Positions 1-7,719 of a stretch of 64,000 nucleotides of DNA are shown here, one piece after another. The first letter of the stretch is position 1. The number at the start of each line of letters is the position of its first letter. The position numbers and the translations under genes were made by a program. Under the pieces are notes generated by a model. The model saw only the letters and a program-made list of their open reading frames with translations, was not told the origin of the DNA and ran no database searches. The DNA lies in contig OZ241182.1 in NCBI GenBank assembly GCA_965199595.1, positions 2,108,001 to 2,172,000 on the forward strand, read 5' to 3'. The DNA comes from JBBROS01 sp965199595. GTDB lineage: Bacteria; Pseudomonadota; Alphaproteobacteria; Acetobacterales; Acetobacteraceae.

Positions 1-942
1 GCAGTCATAGGCCTGCGCCGCGAACTGGTCCGGGTCACGCGAGTACTTGGCGCGAAACGCCTTCACGAAAGCCTCACTGGTCGCCTCGGGCTTGCCGATG
101 AACCAGGGGCTGCCGACGATCAGCCCATCCGACGCGGCACCAGCGATCTCCCCGAGCTTGGGCGAGTTGCTGCCATTGCCGCCGATGAACAGCGTTTCCT
201 TGCCGAACCCCAGCTGCCGCGCCTGCAGCATCACGCCCGACACCGGCTCCACCAGCGCCGAGATACCGATCGCGTCGGGCTTCAGCGCCTTGATCTTGGT
301 CAGTTGCGCGCTGAAATCGGTGTCCTTGCCCGAAAACGCCTCGATCGCCACGATGTTCAGCCCGGCCTTCTCCGCCGCCGACTTCATCGTGTCGAAGCCC
401 GATTTGCTGAACGCGTCGTCGTTCGCATACATCAGCGCGATGGACTTCACGCCCCGGGCCTTGGCCGCGGCGAGCGTCACCGGGATCACGTCGCTCTCCG
501 GCAGGCTGGTGCGGAACACGTAAGGCCCGATCTCGGTGATGCCGGTGGCCGTCGTGCTCGTGCCGATGATCGGGATCTTGCGCTCGTTCACCACCGGCCC
601 GACCGCAAACATCTCGTTCGACAGGGTCGGCCCGATGATGGTGACCACCTTGTCACGCCCGATCAGCTTGCGGGCCGCGTTGATCGCCTGGTCCTTGTTG
701 GCGGCGCTGTCCTCGATCGTCAGCTGGATCTTCCGGCCGCCCAGCACGCCCTTCTGGTTGATCTCGTCCAGCGCCAGCTCCAGCCCGGCCTTGATGGCGG
801 TGCCATAGGCGGCGTTCGGCCCGCTCAGGATCTCGATGGCGCCCACCTGCACCGGGCCCGAGGCCTGGGCGAACGCGGGGGCGATGGCGCCGTGTGAAAG
901 GCTGGCGAGCAGAGTGGCGGCAAGCATGGTGCGGCGGAACAT
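1..942 (-). CDS. Branched-chain amino acid-type ABC transporter substrate-binding protein (3' end cut by window edge)
   Basis: This is a periplasmic ligand-binding protein of the LivK/Peripla_BP_6 type, which would deliver an amino acid or small amide to an ABC importer. About 314 codons are visible and the C-terminus lies outside the window. Residues 1-25 form a signal peptide (MFRRTMLAATLLAS... ending AFA). The mature part opens with VQVGAIEILSGPNAAYG, the usual first strand and ligand loop of this fold, and continues with IIGPTLSNEM and PIIGTSTTATG. The ATG is preceded by a good GGAGG. The permease and ATPase genes are not visible here, and the substrate cannot be read from the sequence. 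Confidence 0.88.
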   Translation of the reverse strand, partial: MFRRTMLAATLLASLSHGAIAPAFAQASGPVQVGAIEILSGPNAAYGTAIKAGLELALDEINQKGVLGGRKIQLTIEDSAANKDQAINAARKLIGRDKVVTIIGPTLSNEMFAVGPVVNERKIPIIGTSTTATGITEIGPYVFRTSLPESDVIPVTLAAAKARGVKSIALMYANDDAFSKSGFDTMKSAAEKAGLNIVAIEAFSGKDTDFSAQLTKIKALKPDAIGISALVEPVSGVMLQARQLGFGKETLFIGGNGSNSPKLGEIAGAASDGLIVGSPWFIGKPEATSEAFVKAFRAKYSRDPDQFAAQAYDC

Positions 943-1044
943 GGGCGATCCCCTCCAGGATAGTTTGCGCGGGACCGTATCGGAAACGGCGCACAGATCA
1001 AGCCGAGGCTTGTCGGCGCCGGGCCGTGGCGGGATGGTGCGGCC

Positions 1045-1845
1045 ATGAAGCTTCGTGTCGCCACCTGGAACATCAACTCGCTGCGCCTGCGGATGCCGCT
1101 GCTGCGCCACCTCGTGGACGCGCTGGACCCCGATGTCATCTGCCTGCAGGAGACCAAGGTGCCGGACGACCTGTTCCCCGGCGATGGCCCCCCAGCCCTG
1201 GGCTACCCTCACATCGCCCGGCGCGGCATGAAGGGGTATAACGGCGTCGCCATCCTCTCCCGCCTGCCGATCGAACCCGACGATCTGGCGCCGGACTGGT
1301 GTGACAAGGGTGATTGCCGCCACATCGCCGTGCGCCTGCAGGCCCCCACCGGCCCGGTGGAGCTGCACGACTTCTATGTCCCGGCCGGCGGCGACGTGGC
1401 GGACACCGCTTTGAACCCCAAGTTCGCCCATAAGCTGCAGTTCATCACCCAGGCCACCCGGTGGTTCGCGGCGCGCCGGGCGGAGCGCTGCATCCTGGTC
1501 GGCGACCTGAACATCGCGCCGCTTGAGCAGGACGTGTGGAGCCACAAGCAGCTGGTGAAGGTGGTCAGCCACACTCCGGTCGAGGTGGCGCACATGCGGG
1601 CCTGGATGGATGCCGGGTTCGTGGACGCGATGCGGCATTTCGTGCCCGCGGACCAGAAGCTCTATACGTGGTGGTCCTATCGCAACCAGGACTGGAAGCT
1701 CGCCAATCGAGGCCGCAGGCTGGACCACGTCTGGGTCTCGCCAGACCTGGTGGCGAACCTGCGGGGCATGCAGGTTCTCACCGAGGCCCGCGACTGGGAA
1801 CGCAGCTCAGACCACGTTCCCGTCTGCGTGGAGCTGGAGGTCTAG
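1045..1845 (+). CDS. xthA: Exodeoxyribonuclease III (AP endonuclease family)
   Basis: This is a 266-residue enzyme of the exonuclease-endonuclease-phosphatase fold that cleaves DNA at abasic sites in base-excision repair. Visible signatures are ATWNINSLR (residues 6-14), the metal-binding Glu of LQETK (Glu36), GDLNIAP, RRLDHVWVS and the terminal SSDHVPV with the catalytic Asp-His pair. The length is normal for bacterial ExoIII. It is monocistronic, divergent from the binding-protein gene on its left, and its stop overlaps the end of the convergent argB by 4 nt. Confidence 0.95.
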   Translation: MKLRVATWNINSLRLRMPLLRHLVDALDPDVICLQETKVPDDLFPGDGPPALGYPHIARRGMKGYNGVAILSRLPIEPDDLAPDWCDKGDCRHIAVRLQAPTGPVELHDFYVPAGGDVADTALNPKFAHKLQFITQATRWFAARRAERCILVGDLNIAPLEQDVWSHKQLVKVVSHTPVEVAHMRAWMDAGFVDAMRHFVPADQKLYTWWSYRNQDWKLANRGRRLDHVWVSPDLVANLRGMQVLTEARDWERSSDHVPVCVELEV

Positions 1846-2744
1846 GCGGTCACGAGCGTCCCCACGCCGCCCTCGCGGAACAGCTCCAGCAGACAGGCGT
1901 GCGGCATCCGCCCATCAAGGATCACGGCACCCTTGACCCCCGACTTCACCGCCGCGACGCAGTTCTCCACCTTCGGGATCATCCCGCCGGAGATCATGCC
2001 GCGGGCGACCCCGGCTTCCACGTCGGCGATGGTCATGGCCGGGATCAGCACCTTGTCTTCGTCCAGCACCCCGGCCACGTCGGTCAGCATCAGCAGGCGC
2101 CGGGCACCGAGCGCGCCGGCCACCGCGCCCGCCACCGTATCGGCATTGATGTTGTAGGTCTGTCCGTCCGCCCCCACCCCCACCGGGGCGATCACCGGGA
2201 TCAACCCGGCCCCGGTCAGCGCGTGGATGACCCGCACGTCCACATGCTCCGGCTCACCGACGAAGCCCAAGTCCAGCTCGCGCTCGATGTGGCTGTCAGG
2301 GTCCCGCACCGTCCGCTGCAGCTTGCGGGCGCGGATCAGCCCGCCATCCTTGCCGCAGATGCCCACCGCCAGGGCGCCTGCCTGGTTGATCAGCTGCGCC
2401 ACATGCTTGTTCACGGTCCCGGCCAGAACCATCTCGACCACCTCGACCATCGCCTTGTCGGTGATGCGCAGGCCATCGACGAAGCTGGACTGGATCGCCA
2501 GCCGCTGCAGCATGGCATTGATCTGCGGTCCGCCGCCATGCACCACAACCGGGTTCACGCCCACCTGCTTCAGCAACGCGATGTCCCGCCCGAACTTCTC
2601 GGCCAGGTGCTCGTCGCCCATGGCGTGTCCGCCATACTTGATCACGACCGTGACGCCGGCGTAGCGGCGCAGGAACGGCAGCGCCTGCACCAGGATGTCC
2701 GCCTGCTCTCCTGCGGCCAGGAGCTGTTCCGGGGTCAAGGCCAT
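1842..2744 (-). CDS. argB: Acetylglutamate kinase
   Basis: The enzyme phosphorylates N-acetylglutamate in the second step of arginine synthesis. The 300-residue product has the amino-acid-kinase motifs VIKYGGHAM near the N-terminus and VVHGGGPQI, plus DVAGVLDEDK and GGMIPKVE towards the C-terminus. I chose the ATG at 2744 because an AGGA lies nine bases upstream. A TTG three codons further out (2753) is the alternative. It is the last gene of the rpmH-rnpA-yidD-yidC-engB series, separated from engB by 66 nt, which carries a short duplicated GGTCAAGC. Confidence 0.95.
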   Translation of the reverse strand: MALTPEQLLAAGEQADILVQALPFLRRYAGVTVVIKYGGHAMGDEHLAEKFGRDIALLKQVGVNPVVVHGGGPQINAMLQRLAIQSSFVDGLRITDKAMVEVVEMVLAGTVNKHVAQLINQAGALAVGICGKDGGLIRARKLQRTVRDPDSHIERELDLGFVGEPEHVDVRVIHALTGAGLIPVIAPVGVGADGQTYNINADTVAGAVAGALGARRLLMLTDVAGVLDEDKVLIPAMTIADVEAGVARGMISGGMIPKVENCVAAVKSGVKGAVILDGRMPHACLLELFREGGVGTLVTA

Positions 2745-2810
2745 GTGCGTCAATCCTACCGTGGTCCGTTTGCGTAGCGGCGCCCGGCGGCCCTGGTCAA
2801 GCCGGCCTGG

Positions 2811-3500
2811 TCAAGCGGGCGTCGGCTCCGCGAGCCCGGCCAGCGCCGCCCGCAGCGCGTCGATCCCATGCCCGGCATCGCTGCTGGTGGCCAGGACCAG
2901 CGGATAGGCCGCGGGGTGCTTGAGGCTGAGCGCCTCGATCTCCGCGGTCTTGCGCGCCAGGGCGCCGGGCTTCACCGCATCGGTCTTGGTCAGCACCAGC
3001 TGATAGGTCACCGCAGCGCTGTCCAGCAGGTCCATGACCGCATGGTCGGACGCCTTCAGCTCGATGCGCGCATCCAGCAGCAGGATCACCCGCTGCAGGG
3101 TGGGCCGGCCGCGCAGATACTCGAACATCAGGTCCTGCCAGTCCGCCTTGATCTCCTTGGCGGCCTGCGCATAGCCATAGCCCGGCATGTCCACCAGCGT
3201 CAGCCGGTCGCCCAAGTTGAAGAAGTTCAACTGCCGGGTCCGCCCCGGGGTGTTGGAGGCACGGGCCAGAGCGCGGCGCCCGGTGAGTGCATTGATCAGG
3301 CTGCTCTTGCCGACGTTGGACCGCCCGGCGAACGCCACCTCCGGCAGGCCGGGTCCCGGCAACTGGTCCAGCCGCTGCGACGCATAGAAGAACTCGCACC
3401 CGGCCGCGAACAGCAGCCGGCCGAGCTCGAGCTGTTCCGGGGTCGGGGCTAGGAGCGAACCGTCGCCGGGGTTGAGGTGGTGCGGCGCATGATCGTCCAT
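2811..3500 (-). CDS. engB: Ribosome biogenesis GTP-binding protein EngB/YsxC
   Basis: This is a TRAFAC-class GTPase needed for large ribosomal subunit maturation. The 229-residue protein has the P-loop AGRSNVGKSS, the switch II motif DMPGYGYA and the base-specificity motif TKTD. Its first 17 codons lie inside the 3' end of yidC (52-nt overlap), so translation is probably coupled. No strong Shine-Dalgarno is seen before the ATG. The N-terminal 40 residues before the G domain are longer than in E. coli YihA. Confidence 0.94.
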   Translation of the reverse strand: MDDHAPHHLNPGDGSLLAPTPEQLELGRLLFAAGCEFFYASQRLDQLPGPGLPEVAFAGRSNVGKSSLINALTGRRALARASNTPGRTRQLNFFNLGDRLTLVDMPGYGYAQAAKEIKADWQDLMFEYLRGRPTLQRVILLLDARIELKASDHAVMDLLDSAAVTYQLVLTKTDAVKPGALARKTAEIEALSLKHPAAYPLVLATSSDAGHGIDALRAALAGLAEPTPA

Positions 3501-5188
3501 TGTTGTGCAATCGTGAGGAGGTTGTTCCAGCTCCAGTAGATGACCAGGCCGGCCGGGAAGCTGGAAAGCATGAAGGTGAAGATGATGGGCATGAACTGGA
3601 ACAGCTTGGCCTGCACCGGGTCGGGCGGCGCCGGGTTCAGCTTCTGCTGCAGGAACATCGTGATGCCCATGATGATGGGCCAGACGCCGAGATGCAGGAA
3701 GTGCGAGTACTGCGCCGGGTCAACGGGGATCAGCCCGAACAGGTTGAACACGTTGGTCGGGTCCACCGCCGAGAGATCGTGGATCCAGCCGAAGAAGGGC
3801 GCGTGCCGCATCTCGATGGTGACGAAGATGACCTTGTAAAGCGAGAAGAACACCGGGATCTGCACCACCATCGGCAGGCAGCCGCTGGCCGGGTTCACGC
3901 CGGAGGTCTTGTAGATCTGCATGATCTCGGACTGCATCTTCTGCGGCTCGTCCTTCAGCCGCGCCCGCACTTCCTGGATCTTCGGGTTGAGCTGCTTCAT
4001 GCGGCTCATGGACTTGTAGGACTTGTTGGCCAGCGGGAAGAACAGCGCCTTGGCGAACACCGTGAAGATCAGGATCGCCACGCCGAAGTTGCCGGTGAGG
4101 TGATACAGCCAATCCAGCGCGTAGAAGATGGGCTTGGTCAGCCAGTAGAACCAGCCGAAATCCACCGCCTTGTCGAAGTGCGGCAGGCCGAGCGACTTCT
4201 CGTAGCTGTCCAGCAGCGTCACCACCTTGGCGCCGGCGAACAGCCGGGTGGTGGAGGAGGCGGTGGCGCCAGCGGCAATGGTCGTGGCATCGGGCGTGAC
4301 GAAGTCCACCTGATAGCGGTCCGCGCCGTTATCCGTGACGTGCCGGAACGCGGCCTGCACCGGGGTGGACTGATCGGGGATCAACGCGGTCAGCCAGTAC
4401 TTGTCGGTGATACCCGCCCAGCCGCCGGTGGTCGCCATTTCCAGGGACGCACCACCGGAATGCTTCTCGGCCTCGCTCTTGGCCTTGTCGTAGGTCTGTT
4501 CCTGCAGGGTGCCGCCCAATACACCCAACAGGCCTTCATGCAGGATGTAATAGCCCGCCGTGACCGGCTTGTAGTCGCGGCGTATGCGGGACCACGGATG
4601 CACCTTGACCTCGGCGGTCCCGGTATTCTGGACGGTCTGCTCGGCGGTGAACAGGTAGTTGTCGTCAACGCTCAGCTTGATGCGGAACACCTGACCGCCG
4701 CCATTATCCCAGCTCAGCGTGACCGGCGTCGCCTGGGTCAACTGGGCTCCTTCGGCAGTCCACACCACGTCCGGGCCCGGCACCTTCACGGTGCCATCCG
4801 CCGTCCAGCCGAACTGGACGTAGTAAGGCTGCGGGTCGACGCGCGGCTCCAGCAGACGGACCAGCGGGCTGCTGCGCTCCACCTGCTCGTGGTAGTCGCG
4901 CAGCACGAGGTCGTCCAACCGGGCGCCGGCCAGGTTGATGCTGCCCTGAACGCGCGGGGCATTGATCTTGAGCCGGGGCACGTTACGCTGCTCCGTGGGC
5001 GGAGCGATGGCGACTGGCTGGCTACCGGGGGCGGCCGGGTTGCCCGTCGGCCGGACCGTCTCGGTCGTCGGCGTGTTCTTGTTGGCGACGGCCGGATCTG
5101 GCTGCGGCCGCTTGGGCAGCAGCAGCTGGAAGCCGAGCAGGATCGCGATCGAAATGGCGATCGCGGTGAAAAGACGCTTCTGGTCCAT
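3449..5188 (-). CDS. yidC: Membrane protein insertase YidC
   Basis: YidC inserts and folds inner-membrane proteins, alone or with SecYEG. The start MDQKRLFTAIAIS overlaps the yidD stop (TGATG), giving 579 residues. TM1 lies at about residues 6-21, followed by a Pro/Thr-rich linker and the large periplasmic beta domain typical of Gram-negative YidC. The conserved C-terminal insertase core contains GNFGVAILIFTV, NPASGCLPMVVQIPVFFSLY and the last helices around FPAGLVIYWSWNN. Order rnpA-yidD-yidC-engB is the classic alphaproteobacterial arrangement. Confidence 0.97.
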   Translation of the reverse strand: MDQKRLFTAIAISIAILLGFQLLLPKRPQPDPAVANKNTPTTETVRPTGNPAAPGSQPVAIAPPTEQRNVPRLKINAPRVQGSINLAGARLDDLVLRDYHEQVERSSPLVRLLEPRVDPQPYYVQFGWTADGTVKVPGPDVVWTAEGAQLTQATPVTLSWDNGGGQVFRIKLSVDDNYLFTAEQTVQNTGTAEVKVHPWSRIRRDYKPVTAGYYILHEGLLGVLGGTLQEQTYDKAKSEAEKHSGGASLEMATTGGWAGITDKYWLTALIPDQSTPVQAAFRHVTDNGADRYQVDFVTPDATTIAAGATASSTTRLFAGAKVVTLLDSYEKSLGLPHFDKAVDFGWFYWLTKPIFYALDWLYHLTGNFGVAILIFTVFAKALFFPLANKSYKSMSRMKQLNPKIQEVRARLKDEPQKMQSEIMQIYKTSGVNPASGCLPMVVQIPVFFSLYKVIFVTIEMRHAPFFGWIHDLSAVDPTNVFNLFGLIPVDPAQYSHFLHLGVWPIIMGITMFLQQKLNPAPPDPVQAKLFQFMPIIFTFMLSSFPAGLVIYWSWNNLLTIAQQWTIMRRTTSTPATVRS

Positions 5189-5451
5189 CAGGAAATCATC
5201 GCCTTCGAGCTGCAGCGGCATGAACCGCGACCGGGCACGGGATCAAACCCGCCCTCGGTCCAGGGATTGCACCGGAATACGCGGATAGTCGCGAGGCCGG
5301 TGCCGCGAACCGGGCCGTGGGTACGCAGGGCCTCGATGGCGTAGTGGCTGCAGCTTGGCTCGAACCGGCAATGCGCGCCGATGAACGGCCGCAGCGTCCA
5401 CTGATAAACCCGCACCAGCAACACTACGGCCTCTGCCGCATAGCGCGACAC
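5188..5451 (-). CDS. yidD: Membrane protein insertion efficiency factor YidD
   Basis: This small inner-membrane-associated protein assists YidC-dependent insertion. It has 87 residues, with the family signature HCRFEPSCSHYA around residues 27-38 and CNPWTEGGFDPVP afterwards. The start is GTG, overlapping the rnpA stop by one base (TAGTG), and its own stop overlaps the yidC ATG (TGATG). Translation therefore appears coupled on both sides. Confidence 0.95.
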   Translation of the reverse strand: MSRYAAEAVVLLVRVYQWTLRPFIGAHCRFEPSCSHYAIEALRTHGPVRGTGLATIRVFRCNPWTEGGFDPVPGRGSCRCSSKAMIS

Positions 5452-5795
5452 TACCGTGCGCCCAGCTTGACCATGGCGCGCTGCAAATCCTCGACCAGAA
5501 GGGCAAAGCGTCGGCCGCGTGTCCCGTCGCGCCCGATCAGCACCATGTCGACACCAGGTGCATCAGCCTCGCCGAGCACGACCTGGGCTGCCGCGCGCAG
5601 ACGGCGTTTGGTGCGGTTGCGGACCACGGCATTCCCCACCTTCTTCGTAACCGTGAAGCCGAGCCGGGCCGGGTCTTGATCGCCGCGGGCCAATACCTGG
5701 AGCACGAGGCCCGGCGCCGGGGTTTTCCGGCCCTTGCTCGCAACCCGCAGGAACTCGGCCCGGCGCTTCAGTCGTGTCGGTGCAGCAGGCGCCAT
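5451..5795 (-). CDS. rnpA: Ribonuclease P protein component
   Basis: This is the basic protein subunit of RNase P, which trims the 5' leader of tRNA precursors. The reading frame carries LKRRAEFLRVASKG at the start, GFTVTKKVGNAVVRNRTKRRLR (the RNR signature) in the middle and the usual C-terminal helix. I chose the ATG at 5795, giving 114 residues and a 22-nt gap after rpmH. A GTG at 5810 is also possible. The gene lies immediately downstream of rpmH. Confidence 0.93.
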   Translation of the reverse strand: MAPAAPTRLKRRAEFLRVASKGRKTPAPGLVLQVLARGDQDPARLGFTVTKKVGNAVVRNRTKRRLRAAAQVVLGEADAPGVDMVLIGRDGTRGRRFALLVEDLQRAMVKLGAR

Positions 5796-5817
5796 CGAAG
5801 CGGGCGCCACGGGCTGA

Positions 5818-5952
5818 CTAGGCCGACAGCTTCTTGCGGCCCTTGGCACGCCGGTTGGCCAGGACCTTGCGGCCACCGACAGTCTCCATACGGGCGCGGA
5901 AGCCATGGCGGCGCTTGCGGACCAGCTTCGAGGGTTGGTAAGTGCGCTTCAA
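5818..5952 (-). CDS. rpmH: Large ribosomal subunit protein bL34 (TTG start)
   Basis: The 44-residue product (KRTYQPSKLVRKRRHGFRAR then a short basic tail) is an unmistakable bL34. The family normally begins MKRTYQPS, and the codon at the Met position here is TTG. There is no ATG in frame nearby, and a GGAG sits eight bases upstream, so initiation at TTG is well supported. It is the first gene of the rpmH-to-argB operon and has a recognisable sigma-70-type promoter about 70 bases upstream. Confidence 0.96.
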   Translation of the reverse strand: MKRTYQPSKLVRKRRHGFRARMETVGGRKVLANRRAKGRKKLSA

Positions 5953-6021
5953 TGTGGTGTCTCCGGGTTGTGCGCGGCGCATGGCCGCGGCCGGGCCATT
6001 AAGGGTCCGGGGCAGGCGCGG

Positions 6022-6051
6022 CTTATAGGCGGGCCGGAGGGGGCGCGTCAA
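6022..6051 (-). promoter_or_regulatory. Sigma-70-type promoter for the rpmH operon
   Basis: Reading the minus strand, TTGACG (6051-6046) and TATAAG (6027-6022) are separated by 18 bases. This would place transcription start about 60 nt before the rpmH TTG codon. It is a prediction from consensus only. Confidence 0.6.
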
Positions 6052-6120
6052 TCGAAGCCGCCGCCGGGAACCCTGGTTCCGGCAATTTGTTTCCATTGGA
6101 GCGACTTGCAAGGAGTTTTG

Positions 6121-6552
6121 ATGATCAACGGCCCCGGACGCCTGGCGATTCTCGCCGCTGTGCTGGCCTTCGGTGCAGTCGGCGCAACCATCGGGCTGAC
6201 AGGACTCGGGGTGCCGTTCATCGTGGCCGCCCTGGTCGCAGCCGTCGCGGCGGGCCTGGTGCAGTTCGCAGCCCTGCGCGGCCAGCCGGAACCGGACCGC
6301 TCGGCCGAGATCGCGCTGACCGCCAGCATGGAGTCGTATCGCGCCGCCACCGCGGCGCTGCGCCATGACCTGCGCGGGGTGATGTCTCCGGCACTGATGA
6401 TGTCGGACCGCCTGCTGAACCACGCCGACCCGGCTGTTCAGCGCGCCGGGCAGGCCGTCGTGCGCTCCATCGAGCGTGCCACGACGCTGCTATCGGCCCA
6501 CCGCGAGACCCTGACGGCGGAACAGCCGTCCACGCCGCAGCAGTTGCCCTAG
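6121..6552 (+). CDS. Small two-helix membrane protein with a histidine-kinase-like H-box
   Basis: This 143-residue protein is preceded by a strong AAGGAG. Two hydrophobic helices span about residues 8-26 and 31-52. The cytoplasmic tail contains RHDLRGVMSPALMMSDRL (His82 in R-H-D-L-R-G), which resembles the phospho-accepting H-box and first helix of a sensor-kinase dimerisation domain. A second helix follows (AVVRSIERATTLL), but there is no ATP-binding domain. It could be a phosphotransfer or kinase-binding protein, or a decayed kinase. The gene is divergent from rpmH and convergent with rodA, so context does not settle its role. Confidence 0.75.
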   Translation: MINGPGRLAILAAVLAFGAVGATIGLTGLGVPFIVAALVAAVAAGLVQFAALRGQPEPDRSAEIALTASMESYRAATAALRHDLRGVMSPALMMSDRLLNHADPAVQRAGQAVVRSIERATTLLSAHRETLTAEQPSTPQQLP

Positions 6553-6559
6553 CGGCACG

Positions 6560-7705
6560 CTACTCCTCGGACGTCGTGAACTCGGTGTCCCGGTGCACAT
6601 GGACCGACATCAGCAACCCGAAGCCAAACATCACCGTCAGCATCGCCGACCCGCCATGCGAGACCAGCGGCAGGGGCACGCCGCCCACCGGGATGGCGCC
6701 CATCACCATGGCGATGTTGACAAACACATACATGAAGAAGTTTGTGGCAATCCCCAGGGCCAGCAACCGCCCATACTGGTGCCGGCAGCGCAGCCCGATG
6801 GCGATGCCGCCGGTCACGATGGTGCCGAGCAGCGTCAGCAGCGCCAGGCCACCCACCAGGCCGAACTCCTCCGCCAGCATGGTGAAGATGAAGTCGGTCT
6901 GCTTCTCCGGCAGGAAGTTGAGGTGCCCCTGCGTCCCCTGCAGGAACCCCTTGCCCCATAACCCCCCGGAGCCCAGCGCGATCTTGGACTGGATGATGTT
7001 GTAGCCCGCACCCAGCGGATCGCTCTCCGGGTTCATGAAGGTCGTGATGCGGGCGCGCTGGTAGTCATGCAGGTGGCTGAAGGCGAACTGCGCCGCGAAC
7101 GGGATCGGGATCACCACCAAGGCCAGCTTCCACCAGCGGATACCTGCTGCAAGAAACACCGCGCCGCCGACGATCGCCGTGATCACCGCCGTGCCCAGGT
7201 TGGGCTCCTTCAGGATCAGCCCGACCGGAACCAGCACCATGATGGCGGGCGGGACCAGGAACAGCGGATTGCCCATCTTCTCCCAGCTCGCCTTGTGGAA
7301 CCAGGCTGCAAGCGCCATGACCAGCCCGATCTTGGCGAGTTCGCTCGGCTGTATCTGCAGGCCGCCCAGATCGATCCAGCGCTGAGCGCCCTTGCCCACA
7401 TGCCCCATCCGCAGCACCAGCACCAGCAGCGCGACGGAGGCGCCATAGACCACGTAGGAGAGCTTCGCGATCAGCCGGATATCGACCAGCGCCATGCAGA
7501 TCATCATCACCAGACCGGCGCAGAAGCGAAGGATGTGCTTGGTCGCATAGGGGTCCGGGCTGCCCCCGGCGGCAGAATACAGCGCAACGTAGCCCACCCC
7601 GGCCAGCAGACACAGCAGCAGCACATAGGACCAGCTGATCTGCCACAGCTTGGTGGCCAGCCCGAACGAGGGCTCGGCCCGGATCAGGCGGCGGGCTGTG
7701 ATCAT
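6560..7705 (-). CDS. rodA: Rod-shape SEDS glycosyltransferase RodA
   Basis: This is the peptidoglycan polymerase of the elongasome, partnered with PBP2. The 381-residue polytopic protein has the SEDS motifs GAQRWIDLGG-QIQPSELAK (about 106-125) and KQTDFIFTMLAEEFG, whose Asp is the presumed catalytic residue. In the segment usually reading QPDLGT, this protein has KEPNLGT (Asn169). It is the last gene of mreB-mreC-mreD-mrdA-rodA, 14 nt after mrdA. Confidence 0.95.
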   Translation of the reverse strand: MITARRLIRAEPSFGLATKLWQISWSYVLLLCLLAGVGYVALYSAAGGSPDPYATKHILRFCAGLVMMICMALVDIRLIAKLSYVVYGASVALLVLVLRMGHVGKGAQRWIDLGGLQIQPSELAKIGLVMALAAWFHKASWEKMGNPLFLVPPAIMVLVPVGLILKEPNLGTAVITAIVGGAVFLAAGIRWWKLALVVIPIPFAAQFAFSHLHDYQRARITTFMNPESDPLGAGYNIIQSKIALGSGGLWGKGFLQGTQGHLNFLPEKQTDFIFTMLAEEFGLVGGLALLTLLGTIVTGGIAIGLRCRHQYGRLLALGIATNFFMYVFVNIAMVMGAIPVGGVPLPLVSHGGSAMLTVMFGFGLLMSVHVHRDTEFTTSEE

Positions 7706-7719
7706 GCTGCGGTCCTGAT

